This document shows, one piece after another, positions 34,264 to 44,004 of a stretch of DNA of 64,000 nucleotides. Origin of the DNA: UBA5239 sp040391785. Its GTDB lineage: Bacteria > Verrucomicrobiota > Lentisphaeria > Victivallales > Victivallaceae. The notes beneath the pieces were generated by a model that saw only the letters and a program-made list of their open reading frames with translations, was not told where the DNA came from and made no database searches. The stretch is from positions 74,845-138,844 of the forward strand of contig JBEBXH010000004.1 of the NCBI GenBank assembly GCA_040391785.1. Direction: 5' to 3'. How positions within the stretch are numbered: position 1 is the stretch's first letter; every line of letters starts with the position of its first letter. Position numbers and translations under genes: made by a program.

Positions 34264-35847
34264 TTATTCCGCGGTCTGGTAAATCATGGCCGACACCGGG
34301 CCCATCGAAGTACCGTGGATGTCGCCGTGTTTCAGGATGATTTCGCCCTCGGGCAGCTGGAACGGGATTTCGCACTTTTTGCCGGAGGGATTGACCGCCA
34401 CGATATAGCGGCCGCAGCCGCCGGCGCGCTCGTAAACCAGCGGATATGCGTTGGTTTTCGAATACAGCGTATCAAACGAACCATTGGAGGCCAGCTCCGG
34501 GATTTCGCGGCGCAGCTTGATCAGTTGACGGGTGAAATTGAGCAGCGAACCGGCGTCCTTCTCCTGTGTCAGCACGTCGGGGCGCTTGGCGCAGGGGTCG
34601 AGCGGCAGATAGAATTTGTCCTCGGAGGCGGTGGAAAAACCGGCGCCGGGGCCGGGCTGCCACTGCATCGGAGTACGGGCGCCGGTGCGATTGTAAGCGC
34701 CCTCGACGTTGCCGAGGCCCTCCACGAAGTCCATGCCGATTTCATCGCCGTAATAAATGAAGGGCACGCCGGGCAGCGTGAAGAGGAACGTATACAGCAC
34801 TTTCAGCTCATCCAGGGTGCGGCCCTGACGGATGCGCCCGATGTCGTGGTTGCCGGTGGGCACGGAGAAATAGCCCTTGCCCTCGATCTGGTCGAGGATA
34901 CAGCGGATTTCGTCGGTGAAAACTTTGGCGTCGCCGGTGCCGGATTGGTCGAAATAGCTCTGTTTGTCGGCACAGCTGTGGCTGGAGTTCGGGATCCGGT
35001 AGGGCTCCATGCGGAAAAGCGAGGTGTAGCCGGGGTAGCCGAAATGCACGAGGAAGTCGATGTCGAAACCGGCTTCAACGGCGCGGTCGGGCATGGACCA
35101 CTCGGAAACGAGGATCGCTTCGGGGTAATTGGATTTCATCCATTTGCGGTAGTCCTGCCAGAGCTCGATGAGGCCCTCGCGCTGGCGGGGGCCGCGGACG
35201 AGGCTCGAAGCCATGTCGACGCGGAAACCGTCGCAGCCCATATCAAGGTAGAATTTCATGATATTGCGGAGTTCCTCGCGGACGCGCTTGACGTCTGGGT
35301 GATCGACTGGCAGCTGCCACGGCATTTTCGGATCTGGGTCGAGGAAGCCATAGTTCAGCGCGGGCTGGCAATAGAAAAAGTTGATCATGAAATAGCCGTT
35401 GCGCGGGGCGTAGCCGCTGATGAAGCGGTAGTTGCCGGTCTCCTGACCCCAGCCGTCGGTCCAGATGAAATAGTTGGAATATTCGTTCGGGGTGGCTTCG
35501 CAGGATTTCTGGAACCATTCGCATTCGATGGAGGCGTGGCCGGCGACGAGGTCGAGGATGACCTTCAAGCCGCGGTCGTGGGCCTCTTTAAAGAGTTTTT
35601 TCAGGTCGTCATTGGTACCGTAGCGGGGGGCGACTTTGTAGAAATCGCGGATGTCGTAGCCCGCGTCCTGAAACGGCGAGTCGAAGCAGGGATTCAGCCA
35701 GATGGCGTTGACGCCGAGCAAGCTGACGTAGTCGAGCTTGGAGATGATGCCCGGCAGGTCGCCGATGCCGTCGCCGTTTGAATCGAAAAACGTCTGCGGG
35801 TAAATTTCATAAAATACAGCGTCGTCAAGCCATTTCGGGGTATCCAT
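34264..35847 (-). CDS. GH13 alpha-amylase-family glycosidase
   Basis: 527 aa, with the catalytic TIM barrel at about 10-420. The GH13 triad is visible: nucleophile Asp211 in CDGFRVDMA, acid/base Glu249 in ILVSEWSMP and Asp335 in TGNHDIGR. Conserved region I reads DLVAGHAS, with Gly where most members have Asn (D..NH). NGDGIGDLPGI near the N-terminus is typical of alpha-glucosidase/trehalose-synthase-like subfamilies. No signal peptide is seen, so it acts in the cytosol on alpha-glucans or oligosaccharides. AAGGAGAACGAT precedes the start. It lies 6 nt upstream of recC and probably shares its transcript, an odd pairing. Confidence 0.9.
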   Translation of the reverse strand: MDTPKWLDDAVFYEIYPQTFFDSNGDGIGDLPGIISKLDYVSLLGVNAIWLNPCFDSPFQDAGYDIRDFYKVAPRYGTNDDLKKLFKEAHDRGLKVILDLVAGHASIECEWFQKSCEATPNEYSNYFIWTDGWGQETGNYRFISGYAPRNGYFMINFFYCQPALNYGFLDPDPKMPWQLPVDHPDVKRVREELRNIMKFYLDMGCDGFRVDMASSLVRGPRQREGLIELWQDYRKWMKSNYPEAILVSEWSMPDRAVEAGFDIDFLVHFGYPGYTSLFRMEPYRIPNSSHSCADKQSYFDQSGTGDAKVFTDEIRCILDQIEGKGYFSVPTGNHDIGRIRQGRTLDELKVLYTFLFTLPGVPFIYYGDEIGMDFVEGLGNVEGAYNRTGARTPMQWQPGPGAGFSTASEDKFYLPLDPCAKRPDVLTQEKDAGSLLNFTRQLIKLRREIPELASNGSFDTLYSKTNAYPLVYERAGGCGRYIVAVNPSGKKCEIPFQLPEGEIILKHGDIHGTSMGPVSAMIYQTAE

Positions 35848-35984
35848 ATCGTTCTCCTTAAAATATTGGTACTAGAACTTACAATCGGAAACCGTATTTT
35901 CCAATGAAAAACTCGGAAAATAGTTTGAAAAGTTGACTGGGAGCGATAGAGTTAGTGCATAATATTTATAGGAGGCTGTGTTAT

Positions 35985-38810
35985 ATGAAAAAATCCACGG
36001 GGTTGTTTTTGACGGGCATATGCGGCGGAATACTGTTGATTAACGGCTGCAATACGAAAGAAGAAGGCGGCAAGGCCGACCTGAAAAGCATGTCCGATGC
36101 GGAAGTCATTTATAACCGGGGCGTGATCAAATACCACAGCGGCGACTTCGGCGGGGCACTGGCGGATTATGAAAAAGCGCTGGAACTGAACCCGCGTCTG
36201 GCCCGTGCCTACAACGAACGCGGCGCCATCAAACTCAAAAACGGCGACCTCGCTGGAGCCCTGGCAGATTTCGAGATGGCGCTGAATATTGAGCCGAAAC
36301 TGACGGAAGCCTATATCAGCCGGGGCGAAATCCGGCGGCAGAACGGCGCGTTGGCGGAAGCATTGAAGGATCTGAATCAGGCGCTCAATCTGCAGCAAAA
36401 CAACCTCGAGGCGTATCTCGTCCGCGGTGAAATCAAGCACGATATGAAGGATATGGATGGCGCGCTGGAGGATTACGGCCAGGCGTTGCGGTTGAACCCG
36501 AAAAGCGCCCGGGCATACAATTTGCGCGGCGTGTGGAAACTCGATCAGAATGATCAGGCGGGGGCTTTGGCCGACCTGAACAGGGCCATCGAGCTTGAGC
36601 CGAATTATGCGAATCCCTACCGGCATCGCGGCTGGATCAAATCTTTGCGCGGGGAAAATCACGAGGCGCTGACCGATTTGAACAAGGCGGTTTCGTTGAA
36701 TTCCGGCGATGAAAACAACTATTTTGTTCGCGCGATGATCTACGTCAAGTTGAACGACTCATCGGAAGCGGTGAAGGACCTGGACAGCGCCATCAAGATC
36801 GCGCCCGGTTTTTCTGCGGCTTATATCCAGCGCGGGCTGGCGTATCTGGGGACGAGAGCCAGGAACAATGCTTTGATGGATTTCAGCCAGGCGATCAAGT
36901 TGGAGCCGAAAAACCCCGAGGGATATCTCTATCGCGGCGACTTTTATTACGAACGGACTGAGCTTAACAAGGCCATGGCTGATTATACGGTGGCGGCCAA
37001 GCTCGATTCCGAGTGCGGAGAGGCTTTTGCCGGGATCGGTGATGTTTATTTCAGCAAGGGCGAATACAAAAAAGCCCTGGCGGAGTACGACCGGGCGGCT
37101 GCGGCCGGCGTGGACAACGCGACCATCTGCAACCGGCGAGGTGAGGCGCATTGGCATTTGAATGATTTGAGCGCGGCGCGGGCGGATTTCGACAAGGCGA
37201 TCAAACTGGGCCCGAAATTCGGTGCGGCCTATGTCAACCGGGGGGCGCTGTATCTGGTTCAAAACAAGCTGAACGAGGCGCTGGCCGATCTGGATATCGC
37301 GGTTTCGCTGAATGAAAAGGGCATCGAGGCACTCAGCCGGCGCGGCCGCGTTAAATTTCACCTGAATCGTTACGATGAGGCGTTGGCCGATCTGGATGCC
37401 GCCATCAGGCTGGATACCAACATTCTTTCGGACGTTGGAATTCCCGATGCTTATTATTACCGTGGCGAGCTGAAATACCGGAAGGATGACCGGAGCGGGG
37501 CCATGGCGGATTTCGATAAAGCCCTTGAACTGGATCCAGCTCATGTTCCTGCCCGTATCGCGCGGGGAAACCTGAAGCTTGAAAACAAGGATATGGCGGG
37601 CGCTATGGTAGATGCCATGGAAGCGGTGAAATACGGACCGGACTCCGGCGAAGCGTTCTGTTTCCGGGGCACGGTCAAATTCAATACCGGTGCTTTCGAT
37701 GAAGCGCTGGCGGATTTCAACCGGGCGCTGGAACTGTCGCCTTCAGACAGCCGGTATCTGGTCTGGCGCGGCAAATGCTATCACATTACGCAGCGCAACA
37801 AGGAAGCGCTGGCGGATTTCAATCGGGCGATTGAGCTGGACCCAAAAAATGACGACGCATATTTCAACCGTGGCAGTGTGCGCGGGGTGACGAAGGATAT
37901 GCGCGGCGGGTTGGCCGACCTTGAGCACGCGGTGAAGTTGAACCCTGACAATACGCTGGCGCTTTTGTTCGGCAGTCAGTTCAAGTTTTTGTTGAATGAC
38001 AAAAATGGTGCTCTTGCTGATTTGAATCGGTTCATTGGGATGGCACCGGATGACCTCAATGCTTATCGTTTCCGTGCCCAAGTGCATTATGCGATGGGCA
38101 ACCGGGAGGCTGCGCTGGCCGATTTGAACCGGGTTTTAAGCAAAAAATTTGATTATGAAGCTTCCTGTTTACGCGGCAAGATCAAGTTTGAGCAGGGCAA
38201 GGATGACGAAGCGCTGGCGGATTTCAACCGGGCGATCGGCAATATTCCCAATTGGCCGCAGGGATATCTCCTGCGCGGCCAGCTTTACAGGAAGATGAAC
38301 AATAAAGCCGGGGCGCTGGAAGATTTCAACAAAACGATTTCGCTTCATCCTGGATATGCCGAAGCGTATGATTCGCGCGGCGAACTCCGGTACATCAACG
38401 GCGAACTGGAGGACGCGCTGGCGGATTTCAACAAAGCCATTGAGTTGCTGCCCGAGTTCGGCAGGGCCTATATGAGTCGCGGACACTTGCGTTATGACCG
38501 CGGTGAATTCGATATGGCGCTGGCTGATTACAATCAGGCCATCAAGCTCAATCCGGAAATGGCCGAAGCCTATGCCGGGCGCGGCCAGATCAAGTATGAC
38601 CGCGGCGACAAGGAAGGCGCGCTGGTCGATCTCGACAAAGCCATCGAAATCAATTCGAAATTTGCGGCTCCATATTACTTCAAGAGCCGGATCCTTTTTG
38701 AACTCAGCAGGGTCAAGGAAGCCATCAAAACCTGCGAAACCTATTGCCGCCTGAACCCCGAAGATGAAAACGGCAAAAAGCTGTTGGAAGAGCTCAAGAA
38801 AGGCCAGTAA
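35985..38810 (+). CDS. TPR-repeat lipoprotein 1
   Basis: 941 aa from the Met at 35985, preceded by AGGAGG with 9 nt spacing; an upstream in-frame Met at 35955 has no SD. The N-terminus MKKSTGLFLTGICGGILLIN ends in a likely lipobox cysteine (INGC). The rest is almost wholly tandem 34-residue TPRs, over twenty, with the pattern GALADxxxAIELxP and AYxxRGxxK. These repeats form a superhelix for protein binding. No catalytic domain is seen. It is the first of four TPR genes in a row; it ends 9 nt before the next start. It is probably an inner- or outer-membrane scaffold facing the periplasm (inference). Confidence 0.88.
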   Translation: MKKSTGLFLTGICGGILLINGCNTKEEGGKADLKSMSDAEVIYNRGVIKYHSGDFGGALADYEKALELNPRLARAYNERGAIKLKNGDLAGALADFEMALNIEPKLTEAYISRGEIRRQNGALAEALKDLNQALNLQQNNLEAYLVRGEIKHDMKDMDGALEDYGQALRLNPKSARAYNLRGVWKLDQNDQAGALADLNRAIELEPNYANPYRHRGWIKSLRGENHEALTDLNKAVSLNSGDENNYFVRAMIYVKLNDSSEAVKDLDSAIKIAPGFSAAYIQRGLAYLGTRARNNALMDFSQAIKLEPKNPEGYLYRGDFYYERTELNKAMADYTVAAKLDSECGEAFAGIGDVYFSKGEYKKALAEYDRAAAAGVDNATICNRRGEAHWHLNDLSAARADFDKAIKLGPKFGAAYVNRGALYLVQNKLNEALADLDIAVSLNEKGIEALSRRGRVKFHLNRYDEALADLDAAIRLDTNILSDVGIPDAYYYRGELKYRKDDRSGAMADFDKALELDPAHVPARIARGNLKLENKDMAGAMVDAMEAVKYGPDSGEAFCFRGTVKFNTGAFDEALADFNRALELSPSDSRYLVWRGKCYHITQRNKEALADFNRAIELDPKNDDAYFNRGSVRGVTKDMRGGLADLEHAVKLNPDNTLALLFGSQFKFLLNDKNGALADLNRFIGMAPDDLNAYRFRAQVHYAMGNREAALADLNRVLSKKFDYEASCLRGKIKFEQGKDDEALADFNRAIGNIPNWPQGYLLRGQLYRKMNNKAGALEDFNKTISLHPGYAEAYDSRGELRYINGELEDALADFNKAIELLPEFGRAYMSRGHLRYDRGEFDMALADYNQAIKLNPEMAEAYAGRGQIKYDRGDKEGALVDLDKAIEINSKFAAPYYFKSRILFELSRVKEAIKTCETYCRLNPEDENGKKLLEELKKGQ

Positions 38811-38819
38811 GGAATGTTG

Positions 38820-40403
38820 ATGAAACGGTATTGGGTGATCGCTTTAGTGTTGTTTATTGGCGTCGGATACGGGGCCGGGGCGCCCATGGACGCGGAGGCG
38901 TACTGGAAGCGCGGCAACGAAAATTCGGGCAAGGATTTGAACGCCGCGATTGCCGACTACAGCAAAGCCATCGAGCTTAATCCGAAGTTCGCCCGTGCGT
39001 ATCACAATCGCGGTCTGGCGCATGAAAACAGCGGCGACCTGAATGCCGCGATTGCCGACTATAACAAAGCCATCGAGCTTGAACCGGGCGATCCCTCCGC
39101 CTATTTCCTGCGCGGCACGATCAAGGTCCGGCAGAAGGATGACAAAGGTGCGCTGGTAGACTTCAACAAGGCCGCCGAGCTCGGTTCGCAGGATGCAGAT
39201 TTGTTTTTTGAGCGTGGCAATGCCAAGCTTCGTCTGGGAGATGCCGGGGATGCATTGGCCGATTTCGGGCAGGCGATCAAGCTGAAACCGGATTATGCGT
39301 CGGCTTTCAATCAGCGTGGTTTTATCCGCTTCTATTATTTCAATGAATTTGAAACGGCATTGCAGGATTTGAACCGGGCGGTAGAGCTGGAGCCGGAACT
39401 GGCGATGTCCCACTGCAACAGGGGGCGCTGCCTGGCGGCATTGGAACGGAATGACGAGGCGCTGATGGCGTTCAATCGGGCGATCGAGTTGATCCCGGAG
39501 TTCGGCATGGCGTTTTGCCAGCGGGCGCTGGTTTGGGAAGCGCTGGGCGAACAGAAAAAGGCAGAGGCCGATTTCGAGCAGGCCGTGAAAGATATTCCCG
39601 AATATACCACCAAAATGCGAGGGTATTACTGGATGAGACGCAAAGATTATCGGGCGGCCGTTGGCGAGTTCGATAAATTGGTGGAAACCCAAAAAGCCGA
39701 TGCAGAGGTTTATTATGGCCGCGCCCGCTCAAAAGCCGAGCTGGGCGATCAGGCCGGTGCCATGGCAGACTACGACAAAGCCATCGAGTTTTATTCGGAA
39801 TATGCCATGGCCTATAATTCGCGCGGTATTTTGAGGAAGGAAATGGGTGATTTCGCCGCCGCCGAAAAGGATTTCAGCAAGGCCATTGAACTGGACAAAA
39901 ACAACGGTTATTTTTATTACAACCGGGGCAATATGAATGTGGCGCGCAATGAATTGAAGGCCGCACTGGCGGATTTCACGAAAGCCGTTGAGTTGACTCC
40001 GGAGTGGGGCGACGGATTTTTCGCTCTCGCCGAGACCCGGGAGAAGCTGGCCGATTTGCCGGGGGCGCTGGCCGCTTATGACAAAGCGGTGGCCCTGAGC
40101 CCGAAGGATCCGATCAACTGGAACAGCCGCGCGAAATTGAGGATCGAAACGGGCGATTACAAGGGCGCGCTGGCCGATTGCAAACAGGCGATCAAGCTCG
40201 ACCCAGAATTCGGACGGGCGTATTTGTACAAGAGTCTGGCGCTGGCCAGTTTGGAGCGGTACCGCGAAGCGCTGGCTGCGTGCGAAATCTATTGCCGGAT
40301 GGAGCCGGATGACCAGGATGCCAGGGCGCTCCGGACGCAGTTGCAGAAGGGTGTGGAGGAGAATAAACCGATGAAGAAATTGCAGAGATTTTTCTCTAAA
40401 TAA
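38820..40403 (+). CDS. TPR-repeat exported protein 2
   Basis: 527 aa when started at ATG 38820 (AAGGA 6 nt upstream); an alternative Met sits at 38814. The signal peptide KRYWVIALVLFIGVGYGAGA is followed by about 13-14 TPRs with motifs like AAIADYSKAIELNPKFARAY. The first two repeats, near 39-105, are almost duplicates of each other. No lipobox is seen, so it is likely periplasmic or anchored by an uncleaved helix. It belongs to the four-gene TPR operon and shares repeat consensus with its neighbours, so the set probably arose by tandem duplication. Confidence 0.85.
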   Translation: MKRYWVIALVLFIGVGYGAGAPMDAEAYWKRGNENSGKDLNAAIADYSKAIELNPKFARAYHNRGLAHENSGDLNAAIADYNKAIELEPGDPSAYFLRGTIKVRQKDDKGALVDFNKAAELGSQDADLFFERGNAKLRLGDAGDALADFGQAIKLKPDYASAFNQRGFIRFYYFNEFETALQDLNRAVELEPELAMSHCNRGRCLAALERNDEALMAFNRAIELIPEFGMAFCQRALVWEALGEQKKAEADFEQAVKDIPEYTTKMRGYYWMRRKDYRAAVGEFDKLVETQKADAEVYYGRARSKAELGDQAGAMADYDKAIEFYSEYAMAYNSRGILRKEMGDFAAAEKDFSKAIELDKNNGYFYYNRGNMNVARNELKAALADFTKAVELTPEWGDGFFALAETREKLADLPGALAAYDKAVALSPKDPINWNSRAKLRIETGDYKGALADCKQAIKLDPEFGRAYLYKSLALASLERYREALAACEIYCRMEPDDQDARALRTQLQKGVEENKPMKKLQRFFSK

Positions 40404-40412
40404 TAGCGATAT

Positions 40413-42944
40413 ATGAATATGAAAAAAACAAATTTACTGTTGACGACGGCACTGGGGGCCGGGGTGATTTTCGGCGGTTGTTTCTGGAGCGAGCCGGCGA
40501 TTACCCGCGAGAAGGTTTTCGGCGATATCGATGCTCCGGGGTATTACCGCCGGGCCAAGGTCAAATCCGGGCGCGGCGCTCCAAGCGGGGCGATCCGGGA
40601 TTATGACCTGGCGATCCAGCTCGATCCGAAGTTTTACGAAGCTTATTGCGGACGCGGGGTGGCGAAAAAGGCATCCGGCGACCCACAGGGCGCGCTGGCC
40701 GATTTCGATCAGGCGATTGCGCTGAAACCCAATTACGCGGAGGCGTTCCTCGGCCGCGCTGAGGTCAAAGAAGAGCTCGGCGATTCCGCCGGGGCGCTGG
40801 CCGATTATGACCACGCGGTTTCCCTCGATCTCCGTTATGGCGAAGCCTATTTCAAGCGGGGGCAGTTGCTCGAGAAAAGCGGAGAGCTTGAGGATGCCTT
40901 GCACGATTACGGCCGCGCGATCGGTACCAACCGGAACAATTTCGAGTATTATCTGGCTCGCGCCGAACTGTCCTACCGGTTATTTGAGCGCGACAGCGCC
41001 ATGGCGGATTATCTGAAAGTCATGGCGCTGAACCCCCGCAGCGCCGTTCCGTACGAGCGCCGCGGCGAAATCAATTATTCGCGCGGGGATTACCCGGCGG
41101 CGATTGCCGATTATGAACGGGTGGTCCGGTTCGAGCCGCGCAACGCCAAGGCATTTTATCAGCTGGCCGAGCTGAAAATCGCCATGGGCAACTACGATGA
41201 TGCAATCCTCTATTGCGCCCGAGCCCTTCGGATCAATCCGGATTACGCTGATGTTTACGATACCCTCGGCAAAATCGAGGCCAACGCCAAAAATCTCAAA
41301 GGCGCCCTGACGAATTTCGAAAAATGCGTCGCCCTCGACCCCGCCAATGCCACGGCGTTTTGGAAAATCGGCATGCTCAAGAGTGAATTCGGTAATCATC
41401 AGGAAGCCTTGGCTGCCTGCAATAAAGCAATTGAGCTGAATCCGAACCAGAGTCGATTTTATTATTGCCGTGGCAATGTTAAGACTGATTTGAAAGATGA
41501 CAATGGTGCGCTGGCGGATTTTAACAAGGCGATTGAGCTTGATCCTGAGTACGAGCGAGCATACTTGAATCGCGGTAATGTCCGGCTTCGGTTAAAAGAT
41601 ACGGATGGCGCATTGGCAGATTATGCTAAATCGATTGCATTTCGCCCCGAAGATTATCTGGGTTACAGTAATCGTGGTTATGTGAGAAATGCATTGGCGA
41701 ATTATACCGGAGCGCTGCAGGACTGGAACAAAGCGCTGGAGCTGAAACCGGATAACAGTAAGTTATATGGTGATCGCGGCAACTTGAAACTTAAGCTGAA
41801 AGATGACAAGGGGGCCATGGCGGATTTCGATAAAGCATTGGAATTGAACCCAGACAATGTTGAGGCATGGAAAAGCCGCAGCAGTTTAAAATACGATTTG
41901 GCCGATTTTCCCGGCGCGATTGCCGACTATACCCGGCTTATTGTGCTTCAACCTGATTACGATCCTGCCTATAATAATCGCGGGCTGGCTCGAGAGAAAC
42001 TCGGTGACAAGGCCGGTGCGCTGGCTGATTTCGATATGAAAATCAAACTTGCGCCGAACGATGACTTGGGGTATTGCAATCGCGCCGATTTGAAGAGAGA
42101 ACAGGGCGATTATCAAAGTGCCTTGAGCGATTACAACAAAGCGGTGGAGTTGAATCCGGCAGCGGAACGGAATTATTTGCACCGGGCGTTTGCCCGCGAA
42201 GATTTGAAGGATATAGAGGGGGCTTTGGCTGATTATACGAAAATAATCGAGATCAATCCGAAATACAATCTGGTGTATTTCAACCGTGCGGTATTGAAAG
42301 ATAATATTGGGGATCACGCCGGGGCGCTGGCTGATTACAATATTTCGATTGAGCAAGGGCGGAATGATGCCGAGGTTTTCACCAGTCGTGGCCTGTCCAA
42401 AGCAAAACTGGAAGATTCGAAGGGTGCGTTGGAAGATTACGGCCGGGCACTGGAATTGGATTCGAAATATACGCGGGCGTACTACAATCGGGCGGTTTTA
42501 AAAGATAACATGGGCGACTTGGCGGGCGCGCTGGCCGATTATGACAAAGTGATTGAGCTGGACCCGGATTATGTTTCCGCCTATAACAATCGGGGAATTA
42601 TTCGGAAAGAGCAGGGTGATTTTAAACAAGCATTGGCTGATTATAACAAGGCCATTGCGCTTAAACCTGATGACGTCGATTATTATTTTAACCGTGGCAC
42701 GCTGAAAATAAAAATGGAAGATTGGCAAGGGGCTTTGGATGATTTGGATTTATACCTCAAAAAGAATCCCGGATATGCCGATGCCTATTATTGGAAAGCC
42801 ACAGCGTTGGAACAGCTCAAGCGGATCGAGGAAGCCGTCGAAGCCTGCAAGAAGTATCTGGAGTTGGAACCGGATCGCGAGAATGGCAAAAAGCTGCTGG
42901 AGAAACTGGAAAAGCGTGAAGAAGTGAGCGATGAAGATCATTAA
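40413..42944 (+). CDS. TPR-repeat lipoprotein 3
   Basis: 843 aa. The N-terminus NLLLTTALGAGVIFGGCF has a lipobox (FGGC), and the mature part is about 23 tandem TPRs, for example DDNGALADFNKAIELDPEY followed by ERAYLNRGNVRL. It starts 9 nt after the previous stop; no clear SD is seen, so translation may depend on coupling. A second in-frame Met at 40419 is also possible. Its end overlaps the fourth TPR gene by 14 nt. Function is unknown beyond a protein-binding scaffold. Confidence 0.85.
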   Translation: MNMKKTNLLLTTALGAGVIFGGCFWSEPAITREKVFGDIDAPGYYRRAKVKSGRGAPSGAIRDYDLAIQLDPKFYEAYCGRGVAKKASGDPQGALADFDQAIALKPNYAEAFLGRAEVKEELGDSAGALADYDHAVSLDLRYGEAYFKRGQLLEKSGELEDALHDYGRAIGTNRNNFEYYLARAELSYRLFERDSAMADYLKVMALNPRSAVPYERRGEINYSRGDYPAAIADYERVVRFEPRNAKAFYQLAELKIAMGNYDDAILYCARALRINPDYADVYDTLGKIEANAKNLKGALTNFEKCVALDPANATAFWKIGMLKSEFGNHQEALAACNKAIELNPNQSRFYYCRGNVKTDLKDDNGALADFNKAIELDPEYERAYLNRGNVRLRLKDTDGALADYAKSIAFRPEDYLGYSNRGYVRNALANYTGALQDWNKALELKPDNSKLYGDRGNLKLKLKDDKGAMADFDKALELNPDNVEAWKSRSSLKYDLADFPGAIADYTRLIVLQPDYDPAYNNRGLAREKLGDKAGALADFDMKIKLAPNDDLGYCNRADLKREQGDYQSALSDYNKAVELNPAAERNYLHRAFAREDLKDIEGALADYTKIIEINPKYNLVYFNRAVLKDNIGDHAGALADYNISIEQGRNDAEVFTSRGLSKAKLEDSKGALEDYGRALELDSKYTRAYYNRAVLKDNMGDLAGALADYDKVIELDPDYVSAYNNRGIIRKEQGDFKQALADYNKAIALKPDDVDYYFNRGTLKIKMEDWQGALDDLDLYLKKNPGYADAYYWKATALEQLKRIEEAVEACKKYLELEPDRENGKKLLEKLEKREEVSDEDH

Positions 42945-44004
42945 ACTCAAATTTATTATCCCGTTTCTGGTATCGTGCGGGCTGCTGACCTATGTTTATT
43001 TCGATACCCGCAAGAATAATACGGTTAAGGCACATTACCGGAGCGGCGAGGCGCTGGCGCAGGCCGGCGATATCGAGGGGGCGGCGGCGGAATATGCCAA
43101 GGCCATCGAGCTGATTCCCGGCAAGTCCGTGCCGTACGGCAAACGCGGCAACTTCTGGTTCGGGCAGGGCGAGTACCGCAAGGCGTTGTTCGATTACGAT
43201 CGGGCTTTGATTCTGGACGAGAACAGTGCCATGCTGCATTTCAACCGCGCGCTGGTTCATGCCGCGCTTGAGAATTATCCGGCGGCGCTTGAGGATCTGA
43301 CCCGGACGATAGCGCTCGATCCGCTTTATTTCGAGGCGTTTTATTACCGGGCCGTGGTTAATATCGAGGTTCGGGATTTCAAGGGGGCGGAGGCCGATGC
43401 CGGGCACGTGCTGGCGTTTATGGCCGACAGTGCCAGGGCGTATTACATCCGGGGGTATGCCCGTGAGGAACTGGGCGATCTGGTCCGTGCCGAGGCCGAC
43501 CTCGACAAGGCGATTGAGCTGGAGCCCGAATATGCGTATCCCTACTGCCAGCGCGGTTATTTGAAGTACCTGCAGGGCAATCAGCGCGAAGCCATGATCG
43601 ACCTTGACACGGCGATCAAGCTGAAACCGGATTTAAGCCGGGCGTATTTTTATCGGGGGCTGGTTTTTGAGAAACAGGGCGGTGTCAAGGCGGCATTGAA
43701 GGAATATGACCATGCGATTCGGTTGAATCCGACTCATAATCTTGAGTTTTATTACCGGCGCGGCGACCTGAAATACAGCCAGTCGGACCTGATCGGGGCC
43801 ATCATCGACTACGACAAGATCGTCAATCTGAAAAGCGACGAGGTGCGGGCCTATATCGGGCGCGCGTTAGTCAAAAACGACCTCGGCGAATATGAATACG
43901 CCCTGGCCGATATCGACCGGGCGCTTAAGCTCGACCCCGACAATGCCGGGGCGCAGAAGGCGAAGGCCAAAATACAGGAACACCTCGCCCGTTCCCAAAA
44001 TTAA
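42931..44004 (+). CDS. TPR-repeat membrane-anchored protein 4
   Basis: 357 aa. An N-terminal hydrophobic helix (LKFIIPFLVSCGLLTYVYF) is followed by about nine TPRs such as GALADYD-like EYALADIDRALKLDPDNA. The cysteine in VSCG could be a weak lipobox; a plain anchor is as likely. The start lies inside the end of TPR gene 3. The stop overlaps the stop of the convergent glycosidase gene by 3 nt. Confidence 0.85.
   Translation: MKIIKLKFIIPFLVSCGLLTYVYFDTRKNNTVKAHYRSGEALAQAGDIEGAAAEYAKAIELIPGKSVPYGKRGNFWFGQGEYRKALFDYDRALILDENSAMLHFNRALVHAALENYPAALEDLTRTIALDPLYFEAFYYRAVVNIEVRDFKGAEADAGHVLAFMADSARAYYIRGYAREELGDLVRAEADLDKAIELEPEYAYPYCQRGYLKYLQGNQREAMIDLDTAIKLKPDLSRAYFYRGLVFEKQGGVKAALKEYDHAIRLNPTHNLEFYYRRGDLKYSQSDLIGAIIDYDKIVNLKSDEVRAYIGRALVKNDLGEYEYALADIDRALKLDPDNAGAQKAKAKIQEHLARSQN

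Noticed and set aside
35955..35984. Upstream Met start for TPR lipoprotein 1
   Set aside because: No SD, and it would put ten residues before a well-formed lipoprotein signal peptide; the AGGAGG-led Met at 35985 is better.
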